Source: Leucaena leucocephala
Taxonomy: Eukaryota > Streptophyta > Magnoliopsida > Fabales > Fabaceae
Length of the DNA stretch: 64,000 nt
Direction: 5' to 3'
NCBI GenBank assembly: GCA_037074615.1
Contig: CM073518.1
Span: forward strand, 13,654,501 to 13,718,500
The notes under the pieces were generated by a model. That model was not told where the DNA came from, searched no databases, and saw only the letters and a list, made by a program, of their open reading frames with translations. A program made the position numbers and the translations under genes. Shown piece after piece: positions 49,273-60,978 of this stretch; the first letter of the stretch is position 1, and each line of letters starts with the position of its first letter.

Positions 49273-50496
49273 CTATTCGAAAAAAATGGAAAATACTCTT
49301 CCTGTTGTCTTTGGCCTAGGGACGTCAGCATTCTTAGGGCAAACTCTTGCAAAGTGACCCTTCTCGCCACAAATGAAACAGCCGCTTTGCCCTGCTCGAC
49401 ACTCCCTTGTGCCGTGGTTCTTTCCACATCTTTGACATCTTTGTCCTCCAACCTGATCCTCACCTTGATCAGTCCCCTGCCTAAACTGTTGCCTCTTTCT
49501 CTTGTTATTATTATTATTATTATTATTGGCTTCATAACTTGAGCTACCTCCCAGAGTGCTCCTAGCTAATGCTTCTTTTCCTCTTACCTCTGACTTAGCC
49601 ACCTCCTTGCTCCTTACGCTGTTCCCGGTTGCTGCATGATTGTTCATACTTCTTTCTGTCAATCTGCAGACTTCTACCGCTCTATTGAACTGCGTAAGTT
49701 GCTGAGGAATTATTCTTTCCTTTAGGGTACTGCTCAGACCCTCTACTAATCTCTTTGTCGACCATTCTTCGTCCTCCATTCTTCTAAGGTATGTGGAATA
49801 GTACGACAACCGGAGATACTTAGCCAAATACTCATCGAATGGCTCCTTCTCTCCCTGCTTTAGAGTAAGGAACTCAACTTCCTTCGCGTCCCTCACCGAC
49901 TGGGGAAAGTATTTTTCCCTACACTGTCCCAGAAATACTTCCCATGTAACTGGGATTCCTTTTGCTTGAAGAATAAGCTCGATATTCCTCCACCATCTTC
50001 GTGCATCCTTCTCTAGCTTGAAAATGGCCAGCCGGGCTTTTCTTCCTGATGGGCAATCTAGCACCTCAAAAATCTTCTCAAGCTGATCTATCCAATCCTC
50101 AGCTACTTGCACGTCAAATGTCCCCTCAAACGTCGGAGGATTGTACTTTTGGAACCGCTCCATCCATTGCTGAATGCTATTAAGATCTGCCACTGGATCC
50201 TCTATTCTCGACTGCCCATTATTCGGAGGAACTCCTGATATCCCTTCTGCTGGTCTATTAGGGGTCTGCAATTGATTAACTATAGCTGTAAGAGTAGCTA
50301 TAGTGGCATCTCTTTCTTGATCTCGACGAACTTGTTCCGCCCTCATTTCTTCCATCATCCTCTGCTGCTGTTCTAGCCTAGTAAGGATGACTTGCATAGG
50401 ATTTACCTCATTGGAGTTGCCGGCTTCCTCTACGTGTGGCTCCTCCACTTGAGTTCTACGTCCTCGTCTCGTGTTCACCATCTGGTTCCTTGTCAA
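49273..50496 (-). CDS. gag: Ty3/gypsy Gag, copy 2, 407 aa
   Basis: The protein is identical to copy 1 in every residue, including both zinc knuckles and the eight-Asn run. Such identity over 407 codons, including the unstable microsatellite, means the duplication is very recent or the copies are kept alike by gene conversion. Its 5' flank is LTR 3, so each copy has its own promoter. Confidence 0.93.
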   Translation of the reverse strand: MTRNQMVNTRRGRRTQVEEPHVEEAGNSNEVNPMQVILTRLEQQQRMMEEMRAEQVRRDQERDATIATLTAIVNQLQTPNRPAEGISGVPPNNGQSRIEDPVADLNSIQQWMERFQKYNPPTFEGTFDVQVAEDWIDQLEKIFEVLDCPSGRKARLAIFKLEKDARRWWRNIELILQAKGIPVTWEVFLGQCREKYFPQSVRDAKEVEFLTLKQGEKEPFDEYLAKYLRLSYYSTYLRRMEDEEWSTKRLVEGLSSTLKERIIPQQLTQFNRAVEVCRLTERSMNNHAATGNSVRSKEVAKSEVRGKEALARSTLGGSSSYEANNNNNNNNKRKRQQFRQGTDQGEDQVGGQRCQRCGKNHGTRECRAGQSGCFICGEKGHFARVCPKNADVPRPKTTGRVFSIFFE

Positions 50497-50765
50497 TCAG
50501 AAAAGAAAAGTGAACACATAACATTGTACTACTTACTCATCTAGGGGATTTTACCTCCACTGGGCTTTTCTAAACCTCTATGTACTCTAGGGAAATAACA
50601 TTTCTAAATAAGAGTATCACTAAGCCAGAACCTTCTGTTCTATGCTAGAATCTTACGCTCGGAGCCAGAACCCTTTGTTCTGTGCTAACCTTATTCTGTA
50701 CTATCACCGTAAATTATCTATTCAGAGCATTTCCTAAGCCAGAATCTGTTGCTCTGATACCAAAA

Positions 50766-53342
50766 TGAAACATCCTCCCTTAGACCCCTCAGAGTACACT
50801 TACGGAAGCGATATTAGCTTGATTATATCTTAACTTAAGCCCAAAAATTCAAAATTTCACTCTTAAGTTCCTTATTCTGGACCTTTAATTTGAAAACTGA
50901 TTAATCTCGTTCTACACATCCAAATAAGGCTTATTACCTATCCACGGAATGCCCCAGATGTGTACTACTGGCTCACCAAATTTCATAGCCAAACTCCTCC
51001 GTTTACTAGGTCAAACTGAGGTCAGAACACTGCTACCTCAAGACCTGCGAATTTCTCCCTTAATTCCCCATTCACAAATTGAACATGCCAAACAACATTT
51101 ATTATTAAATAATAAAATGTCATACAACAAGGCATACAGCGAATTCTCATATTTCTATTACATCTTTTCCTGCCTAAAATTCGGCAGCATAACTGCTACA
51201 ATTCTTCTTTAGAAAGTAACCGATGTTGTACCGATTCGGTAATTCCCTCATGAGAACTACCATTCTACGTAGTACCCAGGAAAGACTGGATGAACCTGCT
51301 GGGTCCACTCACTTCCAGCCTCCTTAGACAGCACTACGTACACAGTACGTATCAGTTCCTTTCCCTGTTCCTGCTTCCTTGCTGGAATTTCGGCAGCATA
51401 ACGGCGTCTCTTAAAATTTCCAGATTTTATTTTGACAGAACCTCCCCTGTAATGTTATATATGGGAATGAGATTCGGGGGAATCTCAGTAGTAATAATCA
51501 TAACAATATATGTAATGCAGAGTGACAGTGCTTGCTTGTGATTGTGTACAGATAAGTATGCTGCGTGCTTCCATACTCAATAACATATGATCATAGCATT
51601 GCAGTAGAGCTTCAGGCATAACATATAAGACAACAATCCAACCAAACAATAGCACAACAAATCACAAAGACATTACATAAGAGCTAGGATTAGTTACTAC
51701 CTCAAAAGAAAAACTCCAGAACTTCTATACTGCTTCCAACTTCACCAGAACTTCCTTACTTCTTTCTTTCTCCTTCTCTCTCTTCTTTCTCTCTCTTTCT
51801 CTTGCCAAAACCGTGCATAATGAAGGCAAAGGGGGGGTATTTATAGTTTTGGTCAATGGCATTCTTGTAATTACCATAAACTTTGATCCTGCGGTCCTGG
51901 TTTTTCCTGGATTTTCCTATTTTCTTTAATTTCCTTTTACTGCATCATCAGTGCCACCTCAGGGGACACCTCAGCAGCTGACTCATCGCCACATTTTCCA
52001 CATGCCTAAATTCCCTGGACACCTCAGCAGCTGACTCAGCATGCTGACTCACCGGTCCAGTCTCCTGCCTCGTAATGCATGCCCTCAACTTTATCTGCTT
52101 TCTGCAGACTAATGCCATGTGGCGACTGGAAGAGACCTTGCACGCTTCCCAATGCCACCCAGATAAGTCCCTGACTTTATCTGATCACCTTCTCGGTTTT
52201 CGTGCCAACCGAGTAATTTTACTTTACTGAAAAGTCATTAAATCCTTATTTTAATGCCACTTTTCCCCCTGAATCACTGGGCCTGCGTTTTTGGGCCTGG
52301 AAATATCATCTTGGGTCTCTGATCCAGCCCAAGTACTCTGATGGCACGATTCCCAAGAAACACCCCTTGGCAAATTACCAAAATGCCCTTAGTCTCTCTT
52401 TCTTTACTTTATTAGGTCTAGGGGCATTATTGTCTTTTTCCATCTTACCAGAATATTCTTTGACCCTGGTCAACTATCCAGATAACTTCCCTGGACTGTC
52501 TAACCTTAGGCAAATGACCAAAATACCCTTTACTCATTCTTCAGCTGTTCTATAACACAGGGGCATTTTCGTCATTTCGCACCTTTTTCCCGGACACCGG
52601 CCCCTTTTACCACTGGACTGATCTAATGGGCCTGGGCCTTCCCTGGTGTCACTAAAGCCTTAGAAACACTATATGGCCTCCTGGCCACAGTCCGATCATC
52701 CCTATCGGAACTGCTTTTCTTTTACCGATTATAACTGTAAATTCCCATCTTCCGGAATTTTTACAGAAAAATCGGGACCTCAAATCAAAATTCTGTGACT
52801 CCTCATTCAACCCGGAATCCTTTTCTCTATCTCCCGGTATTTTCAGATATTTTATCCGGACCGGGCTGTTTTGGCCTGAAAAAGCACTCACGTGCACACT
52901 TTTCCAAAATGACCATTTTACCCCTGGTCATATTTCTAATTCTTTCATACACATAGAGACCTCATATGCACATTTCACAGTTCAGTGAAATGATCAGCAT
53001 AATTTTCTCTATTTTCTGGCAAAATATGGTACTCATCGGCTACCAGCCCAATCTTTCCCATAATTACGATTTTGCCCCTGCATTCTCTTTCTGGCCTCAT
53101 TACTCATCTTCTCATCCTTCATCTTAAGTTCTAGAAATTCTCTTTCAATAACTCATCCCTTAAACTCTTCGAGAGTCATCATTACTTGAAAGGCTCGACA
53201 ACCCGCCCATATCAGGTTATCTTACACAGGAGCCAGCCCATATCAAGCTACCTGCAGAATTCCTAGGCTTAAGACTTAGGATATTCCTCACATTCCTCAT
53301 TTTGAACCTAGGTGAACTAGACCCAAAAATTGGGATGTTACA
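50766..53342 (-). repeat. Array LTR 3
   Basis: It has the same six diagnostic bases as LTR 2 (for example A at 52079, T at 52191, A at 52453). Confidence 0.95.
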
Positions 53343-53824
53343 ATTCTCCTCCCCTTTTAAAAATTTCGTCCTCGAAATTTTAAGGGATACCTCATCTTTC
53401 CTGAAGAGAACTTCTTACTGATCTATACAGCTATGTGATTCTTATAACGCAGTCATATCTATAACCAGTAAGATATCCCTCTCCGTCTTATTCGCACTCC
53501 AGTGATGGTCTAGAGGAGCAACAGCTTGGTCCCAGACCTTCCACATGGATTCTTAGCAACTAACATCTTTCATTATAGTTGCTTACAGCTATCCATGTTC
53601 TAACCCCTCATACAGCAACCTCATCACTGAGTTAAGACAGATTTATTATCTTACTACTTATTTCTCATGACTTGTTACAATAACCACATTCTCTAGATCA
53701 GAAAGGAACTCTTCATTAATCACATCATTTACATCTAGGCATACAGTTCTTATAGCTAAGTCGCCCTTACAGCTATGGTTCTTCTTAACCATTTTTAGGG
53801 TCGACCTCAGGGGATTTGGAGACT
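53343..53824 (-). other. Array interior 3: PPT and post-gag non-coding region
   Basis: It is the same as interiors 1 and 2 as far as I can read. Confidence 0.7.
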
Positions 53825-55048
53825 CTATTCGAAAAAAATGGAAAATACTCTTCCTGTTGTCTTTGGCCTAGGGACGTCAGCATTCTTAGGGCAAACTCTT
53901 GCAAAGTGACCCTTCTCGCCACAAATGAAACAGCCGCTTTGCCCTGCTCGACACTCCCTTGTGCCGTGGTTCTTTCCACATCTTTGACATCTTTGTCCTC
54001 CAACCTGATCCTCACCTTGATCAGTCCCCTGCCTAAACTGTTGCCTCTTTCTCTTGTTATTATTATTATTATTATTATTGGCTTCATAACTTGAGCTACC
54101 TCCCAGAGTGCTCCTAGCTAATGCTTCTTTTCCTCTTACCTCTGACTTAGCCACCTCCTTGCTCCTTACGCTGTTCCCGGTTGCTGCATGATTGTTCATA
54201 CTTCTTTCTGTCAATCTGCAGACTTCTACCGCTCTATTGAACTGCGTAAGTTGCTGAGGAATTATTCTTTCCTTTAGGGTACTGCTCAGACCCTCTACTA
54301 ATCTCTTTGTCGACCATTCTTCGTCCTCCATTCTTCTAAGGTATGTGGAATAGTACGACAACCGGAGATACTTAGCCAAATACTCATCGAATGGCTCCTT
54401 CTCTCCCTGCTTTAGAGTAAGGAACTCAACTTCCTTCGCGTCCCTCACCGACTGGGGAAAGTATTTTTCCCTACACTGTCCCAGAAATACTTCCCATGTA
54501 ACTGGGATTCCTTTTGCTTGAAGAATAAGCTCGATATTCCTCCACCATCTTCGTGCATCCTTCTCTAGCTTGAAAATGGCCAGCCGGGCTTTTCTTCCTG
54601 ATGGGCAATCTAGCACCTCAAAAATCTTCTCAAGCTGATCTATCCAATCCTCAGCTACTTGCACGTCAAATGTCCCCTCAAACGTCGGAGGATTGTACTT
54701 TTGGAACCGCTCCATCCATTGCTGAATGCTATTAAGATCTGCCACTGGATCCTCTATTCTCGACTGCCCATTATTCGGAGGAACTCCTGATATCCCTTCT
54801 GCTGGTCTATTAGGGGTCTGCAATTGATTAACTATAGCTGTAAGAGTAGCTATAGTGGCATCTCTTTCTTGATCTCGACGAACTTGTTCCGCCCTCATTT
54901 CTTCCATCATCCTCTGCTGCTGTTCTAGCCTAGTAAGGATGACTTGCATAGGATTTACCTCATTGGAGTTGCCGGCTTCCTCTACGTGTGGCTCCTCCAC
55001 TTGAGTTCTACGTCCTCGTCTCGTGTTCACCATCTGGTTCCTTGTCAA
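53825..55048 (-). CDS. gag: Ty3/gypsy Gag, copy 3, 407 aa
   Basis: The protein is identical to copies 1 and 2. Its upstream LTR is LTR 4, the outer right one, so this is the gag next to the element's original 5' LTR. No pol follows. Confidence 0.93.
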   Translation of the reverse strand: MTRNQMVNTRRGRRTQVEEPHVEEAGNSNEVNPMQVILTRLEQQQRMMEEMRAEQVRRDQERDATIATLTAIVNQLQTPNRPAEGISGVPPNNGQSRIEDPVADLNSIQQWMERFQKYNPPTFEGTFDVQVAEDWIDQLEKIFEVLDCPSGRKARLAIFKLEKDARRWWRNIELILQAKGIPVTWEVFLGQCREKYFPQSVRDAKEVEFLTLKQGEKEPFDEYLAKYLRLSYYSTYLRRMEDEEWSTKRLVEGLSSTLKERIIPQQLTQFNRAVEVCRLTERSMNNHAATGNSVRSKEVAKSEVRGKEALARSTLGGSSSYEANNNNNNNNKRKRQQFRQGTDQGEDQVGGQRCQRCGKNHGTRECRAGQSGCFICGEKGHFARVCPKNADVPRPKTTGRVFSIFFE

Positions 55049-55317
55049 TCAGAAAAGAAAAGTGAACACATAACATTGTACTACTTACTCATCTAGGGGA
55101 TTTTACCTCCACTGGGCTTTTCTAAACCTCTATGTACTCTAGGGAAATAACATTTCTAAATAAGAGTATCACTAAGCCAGAACCTTCTGTTCTATGCTAG
55201 AATCTTACGCTCGGAGCCAGAACCCTTTGTTCTGTGCTAACCTTATTCTGTACTATCACCGTAAATTATCTATTCAGAGCATTTCCTAAGCCAGAATCTG
55301 TTGCTCTGATACCAAAA

Positions 55318-57894
55318 TGAAACATCCTCCCTTAGACCCCTCAGAGTACACTTACGGAAGCGATATTAGCTTGATTATATCTTAACTTAAGCCCAAAAAT
55401 TCAAAATTTCACTCTTAAGTTCCTTATTCTGGACCTTTAATTTGAAAACTGATTAATCTCGTTCTACACATCCAAATAAGGCTTATTACCTATCCACGGA
55501 ATGCCCCAGATGTGTACTACTGGCTCACCAAATTTCATAGCCAAACTCCTCCGTTTACTAGGTCAAACTGAGGTCAGAACACTGCTACCTCAAGACCTGC
55601 GAATTTCTCCCTTAATTCCCCATTCACAAATTGAACATGCCAAACAACATTTATTATTAAATAATAAAATGTCATACAACAAGGCATACAGCGAATTCTC
55701 ATATTTCTATTACATCTTTTCCTGCCTAAAATTCGGCAGCATAACTGCTACAATTCTTCTTTAGAAAGTAACCGATGTTGTACCGATTCGGTAATTCCCT
55801 CATGAGAACTACCATTCTACGTAGTACCCAGGAAAGACTGGATGAACCTGCTGGGTCCACTCACTTCCAGCCTCCTTAGACAGCACTACGTACACAGTAC
55901 GTATCAGTTCCTTTCCCTGTTCCTGCTTCCTTGCTGGAATTTCGGCAGCATAACGGCGTCTCTTAAAATTTCCAGATTTTATTTTGACAGAACCTCCCCT
56001 GTAATGTTATATATGGGAATGAGATTCGGGGGAATCTCAGTAGTAATAATCATAACAATATATGTAATGCAGAGTGACAGTGCTTGCTTGTGATTGTGTA
56101 CAGATAAGTATGCTGCGTGCTTCCATACTCAATAACATATGATCATAGCATTGCAGTAGAGCTTCAGGCATAACATATAAGACAACAATCCAACCAAACA
56201 ATAGCACAACAAATCACAAAGACATTACATAAGAGCTAGGATTAGTTACTACCTCAAAAGAAAAACTCCAGAACTTCTATACTGCTTCCAACTTCACCAG
56301 AACTTCCTTACTTCTTTCTTTCTCCTTCTCTCTCTTCTTTCTCTCTCTTTCTCTTGCCAAAACCGTGCATAATGAAGGCAAAGGGGGGGTATTTATAGTT
56401 TTGGTCAATGGCATTCTTGTAATTACCATAAACTTTGATCCTGCGGTCCTGGTTTTTCCTGGATTTTCCTATTTTCTTTAATTTCCTTTTACTGCATCAT
56501 CAGTGCCACCTCAGGGGACACCTCAGCAGCTGACTCATCGCCACATTTTCCACATGCCTAAATTCCCTGGACACCTCAGCAGCTGACTCAGCATGCTGAC
56601 TCACCGGTCCAGTCTCCTGCCTCGTAATGCGTGCCCTCAACTTTATCTGCTTTCTGCAGACTAATGCCATGTGGCGACTGGAAGAGACCTTGCACGCTTC
56701 CCAATGCCACCCAGATAAGTCCCTGACTTTATCTGATCACCTCCTCGGTTTTCGTGCCAACCGAGTAATTTTACTTTACTGAAAAGTCATTAAATCCTTA
56801 TTTTAATGCCACTTTTCCCCCTGAATCACTGGGCCTGCGTTTTTGGGCCTGGAAATATCATCTTGGGTCTCTGATCCAGCCCAAGTACTCTGATGGCACG
56901 ATTCCCAAGAAACACCCCTTGGCAAATTACCAAAATGCCCTTAGTCTCTCTTTCTTTACTTTATTAGGTCTAGGGGCATTATTGTCTTTTTCCATCTTAC
57001 CAGAGTATTCTTTGACCCTGGTCAACTATCCAGATAACTTCCCTGGACTGTCTAACCTTAGGCAAATGACCAAAATACCCTTTACTCATTCTTCAGCTGT
57101 TCTATAACACAGGGGCATTTTCGTCATTTCGCACCTTTTTCCCGGACACCGGCCCCTTTTACCACTGGACTGATCTAATGGGCCTGGGCCTTCCCTGGTG
57201 TCACTAAAGCCTTAGAAACACTATATGGCCTCCTGGCCACAGTCCGATCATCCCTATCGGAACTGCTTTTCTTTTACCGATTATAACTGTAAATTCCCAT
57301 CTTCCGGAATTTTTACAGAAAAATCGGGACCTCAAATCAAAATTCTGTGACTCCTCATTCAACCCGGAATCCTTTTCTCTATCTCCCGGTATTTTCAGAT
57401 ATTTTATCCGGACCGGGCTGTTTTGGCCTGAAAAAGCACTCACGTGCACACTTTTCCAAAATGACCATTTTACCCCTGGTCATATTTCTAATTCTTTCAT
57501 ACACATAGAGACCTCATATGCACATTTCACAGTTCAGTGAAATGATCAGCATAATTTTCTCTATTTTCTGGCAAAATATGGTACTCATCGGCTACCAGCC
57601 CAATCTTTCCCATAATTACGATTTTGCCCCTGCATTCTCTTTCTGGCCTCATTACTCATCTTCTCATCCTTCATCTTAAGTTCTAGAAATTCTCTTTCAA
57701 TAACTCATCCCTTAAACTCTTCGAGAGTCATCATTACTTGAAAGGCTCGACAACCCGCCCATATCAGGTTATCTTACACAGGAGCCAGCCCATATCAAGC
57801 TACCTGCAGAATTCCTAGGCTTAAGACTTAGGATATTCCTCACATTCCTCATTTTGAACCTAGGTGAACTAGACCCAAAAATTGGGATGTTACA
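55318..57894 (-). repeat. Array LTR 4 (rightmost, original 5' LTR)
   Basis: It shares G, C and G at 56631, 56743 and 57005 with LTR 1, and C, T and T at the other three sites with LTRs 2 and 3. It ends at the right TSD GCTTC (57895-57899) inside copia RT. Confidence 0.95.
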
Positions 57895-59120
57895 GCTTCA
57901 CCCAAGTCTTTCATTGAGAAAGACTTTCCTAACCAAGACTTGACAATCTGCAAGGTAGGAATGTCATTCCCAATAAGTAGGATGTCATCGACAGAGAGTA
58001 CCAACAACACAACTGTGCTCCCACTAACCTTCTTATACACACAAGGTTCATCAATGTTTTGAAGAAATCCAAACTCTTTGACTACTTCATCAAAATGATG
58101 ATTCCAACTCCGAGATGCTTGCTTCAGTCCATAAATGGACCTTTGAAGCTTGCACACCTTACCAGAGTCCTCAGAACGCACAAACCCTTCAGGTTGTGTC
58201 ATGTACACATCCTCAAGGAGCTTTCCATTAAGGAAGGCTGTCTTGACGTCCATATGCCATATTTCATAGTCATAATATGCTACAATGGCAAGGAGGATTC
58301 TAATTGATTTGGCCATTGCAACTGGGGGAAAGGTCTCATCATAGTCCACACCATGAGTTTGAGTAAATCCTTTTGCAACCAGTCGTGCCTTGAAGACATT
58401 TACATTACCATCCATGTCAGTTTTCTCTTTAAAAATCCACTTGCACCCTACGGTTTTTACACCTTCAGGCGGGTCGACTAAGGTCCATACCTTATTGTCG
58501 TACATGGATTGCATCTCAGACTTCATGGCACTAAGCCATTTTTCAGAGTTTTGTCCCATTATAGCTTCTCGATAGGTAGTTGGCTCATTATGCTCAATGA
58601 TCAACACATCACGATTGTCAGCAATCAGAAATCCATATCTCTGAGGCTGAAGTCGTGCCCTATTAGATCGCCGTGGGCCTTGCGTGACTTGAGGAGTCTC
58701 AACAACTTGTTGTGAGTCTTCTCCATTTTCCATCTCTAATTCTGTGGTGTCTTGTGGCTCTCGAACTTCTTCGAGATGTACCTTACACCCACTGGTTCTT
58801 TTAGAGATAAATTCTCGTTCGAGAAAGCCACCATTTCTGACAACAAACACTTTGTTATCAGTGGGGTTGTAGACATAATATCCCTTGGTTTCCTTAGGAT
58901 ATCCCACAAAAAGGCACTTTGAAGATTTGGACGTTAACTTATCTGAGGCTTGTTGCTTAACATAGACCTCACATCCCCAAATCTTAAGAAAAGACAAACT
59001 AGGTTTCCTCCCAGTCCATATCTCATACGGAGTCTTTTCAACTGCCTTAGATGGAACACGATTTAGTGTGAACGCAGCTGTCTCTAGGGCGTGGCCCCAA
59101 AAGGAAGGTGGAAGATCTGT
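57895..59120 (-). pseudogene. pol: Copia integrase end and reverse transcriptase
   Basis: This continues in frame from the stop at 59121-59123. It reads the integrase C-terminus (SFLKIWGCEVYVK, KCLFVGYPKETKGYYVYNP), a linker, then RT blocks WIFKEKTDMDGNV, ARLVAKGFTQ, VDYDETFPPVA, MDVKTAFLNG and GLKQASRSWNHHF. The catalytic motif reads SVDDILLIG where copia RT has YVDD, so the tyrosine is lost. The segment is cut after KSFSMKDLGEA by the gag-only array and resumes at 41661. The last few residues of the visible ORF come from the inserted LTR. Confidence 0.92.
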
Positions 59121-60978
59121 TCAACTCATCATGGATCGAACCATATCTAATAGTGTTCGATTCCTCCGTTCAGAAATGTCATTCCATTGTGGTGTTCCTG
59201 GAGGAGTTAATTGTGAGACTAACCTACAATTCCTAAGATGATCGATAAACTCTTGGCTCAAATATTCACCACCTCGATCAGATCGAAGGGCTTTAATTGT
59301 TTCACCAAGCTGGTTTTGTACTTCATTTTGAAATATCTTGAACATTTCAAAAGATTCAGATTTATGTTTCATTAGATAGACATAGCCATATCTACTGAAA
59401 TCATCTATGAATGTGATGAAGTACGAATAACCACCTCTAGCATTTGTATTTATCGGTCCACACACATCTGTATGTATGAGGCCTAACAAATCAGTGGCCC
59501 TCTCACTGTGCCCAGTGAAAGGTGACTTTGTCATCTTACCTAATAAACAAGATTCGCAAGTATCATATGATTCAAAATCAAATGAGTTGAGAAATCCATC
59601 TTTATGGAGTTTAGAAATACGTTTCTCATTTATGTGGCCCAGACGACAGTGCCAGAGGTATGTCAGATTCAAATCATTTGGTTTGACCCTTTTGGTGGTT
59701 ATGTTATAGATATTTCCATGATTGGGTTGTTCCAATTTTAATATGTAATGATCAACATGCAAATCACCATCAGCATAGAAAATATCATTACGATAAATGG
59801 AACATCTACCATTCCCAGTAATGGAAGTGTAAACTTCCTTATCCAAATAAGAAAGAGAAACAATGTTACTACTCAAAGCAGGAACATAATAGCAATTGTT
59901 CAAAACTAACAAAAGCCCAGTGGGCAGAACTAATTCATAAGTGCCTACAGCTAAAGCAGCAACCTTTGCTCTATTTCCAACTCGTAGGTCAACTTCGCCC
60001 TTCTTTAGCTTTCTACTGTCCTTTAGGCCCTGCACATTTGTACAAAAGTGAGAACCACATGCAGTATCTAATACCCATGTAGTAGAAGTAGAGAGATGAA
60101 TGTCTATAACATCAATACCTGAAGCGATAGCCTCGCTATCCTTCTTGTTCTTTTTCAGATCTTCAAGGTAGAGTTTGCAATTCCTCTTCCAATGACTCGG
60201 TTCATTGCAGAAGAAACAAACTCCTTCCTCTGGAGGCTTTGCCTTCTTTGGTGCAGGCTTGGTTTCGAGCTTGCCTGACTCTTTGGTCTTACCAGATGAG
60301 CCATGACCCTTCCCCTTGCCCTTGCCTTTCCTTTTCATACCCTTTCCTTTCTGAACCTTCAAAACTGTACTGGGCTTCTTCTTAACAGTCGGCTCAGCAG
60401 TTTTAAGCATCCCATATAGTTCAGAAATAGATTTCTCCATGTTGTTCATGTTGTAGTTCATGACAAACTGGTCATAACTTTCCGGGAGTGAGTTCAAGAT
60501 CAAATCTGTAGCTAACTCCTGGCTCATGGGAAATCCAAGCCTCTCAAGGTGATCAATGTACCCTTTCATCTTTAAGACATGAGTACTTACTGATGCACCT
60601 TCAGCCATCTTGCAGGAATGTAAGGCCTTAGTGGTCTCATACCTCTCTTGCCTTGCCTGTTGCTGGAACATTTCCTTAAGATGCACAATCATCTCATAAG
60701 CCTCCATGTGTTCCAGATCTCTTTGGAGCTCCGGAACCATGGTGGCAAGCATCAAGCATCCCACATCGACAAAGTCTTCCTTATGCTTCGCATAAGAATC
60801 TCTCTGAGCTCTAGGAGCATTGGCTGCTGGCTCGTCAGGAATGGGTTGATCTAGGACATATACTTTTCTTTCTTGCTTGAGAACAATTCTCAAGTTCCTG
60901 AACCAGTCAAGAAAGTTTGAGTTTGTCCTTCTCAAGGACAGATCGTAACGATAATATAGCAGTATTACTAGTCATCAT
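59121..60978 (-). pseudogene. gag-pol: Copia Gag-protease-integrase, broken
   Basis: The original start is probably the ATG pair at 60973-60978, but the frame breaks near 60925, so the visible ORF starts at 60935. Using that ORF's numbering: UBN2-type Gag ~1-185; basic K/G-rich region; CCHC zinc knuckle C240-C243-H248-C253; protease motif DTACGSHF at ~290, where DTG/DSG is usual; integrase zinc-binding H429, H434, C460, C463; catalytic D490, D512 and E589 (LIHTD, FIDD, SER). An in-frame TGA at 59121-59123 ends it. Together these leave the element non-autonomous. The tight sublineage was not determined. Confidence 0.92.

Larger units (their letters stand above)
41662..57894 (-). mobile_element. 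Tandem array of gag-only gypsy element: 4 LTRs, 3 interiors, one TSD
   Basis: The period is exactly 4552 bp: a 2577-bp LTR plus a 1975-bp interior. The order on the plus strand is LTR-int-LTR-int-LTR-int-LTR. Each interior carries a gag ORF, a PBS and a PPT but no protease, RT or integrase, matching the TR-GAG type of non-autonomous element. The array is bounded by a single TSD, GCTTC, at 41657-41661 and 57895-57899 in the copia gene. No TSD separates the units. This points to one insertion followed by unequal recombination, or insertion of a multimer. Confidence 0.95.

Noticed and set aside
41653..57899. Three independent insertions of the gag-only element
   Set aside because: No TSD lies between units, neighbouring units share each LTR, and one GCTTC pair bounds the entire array.
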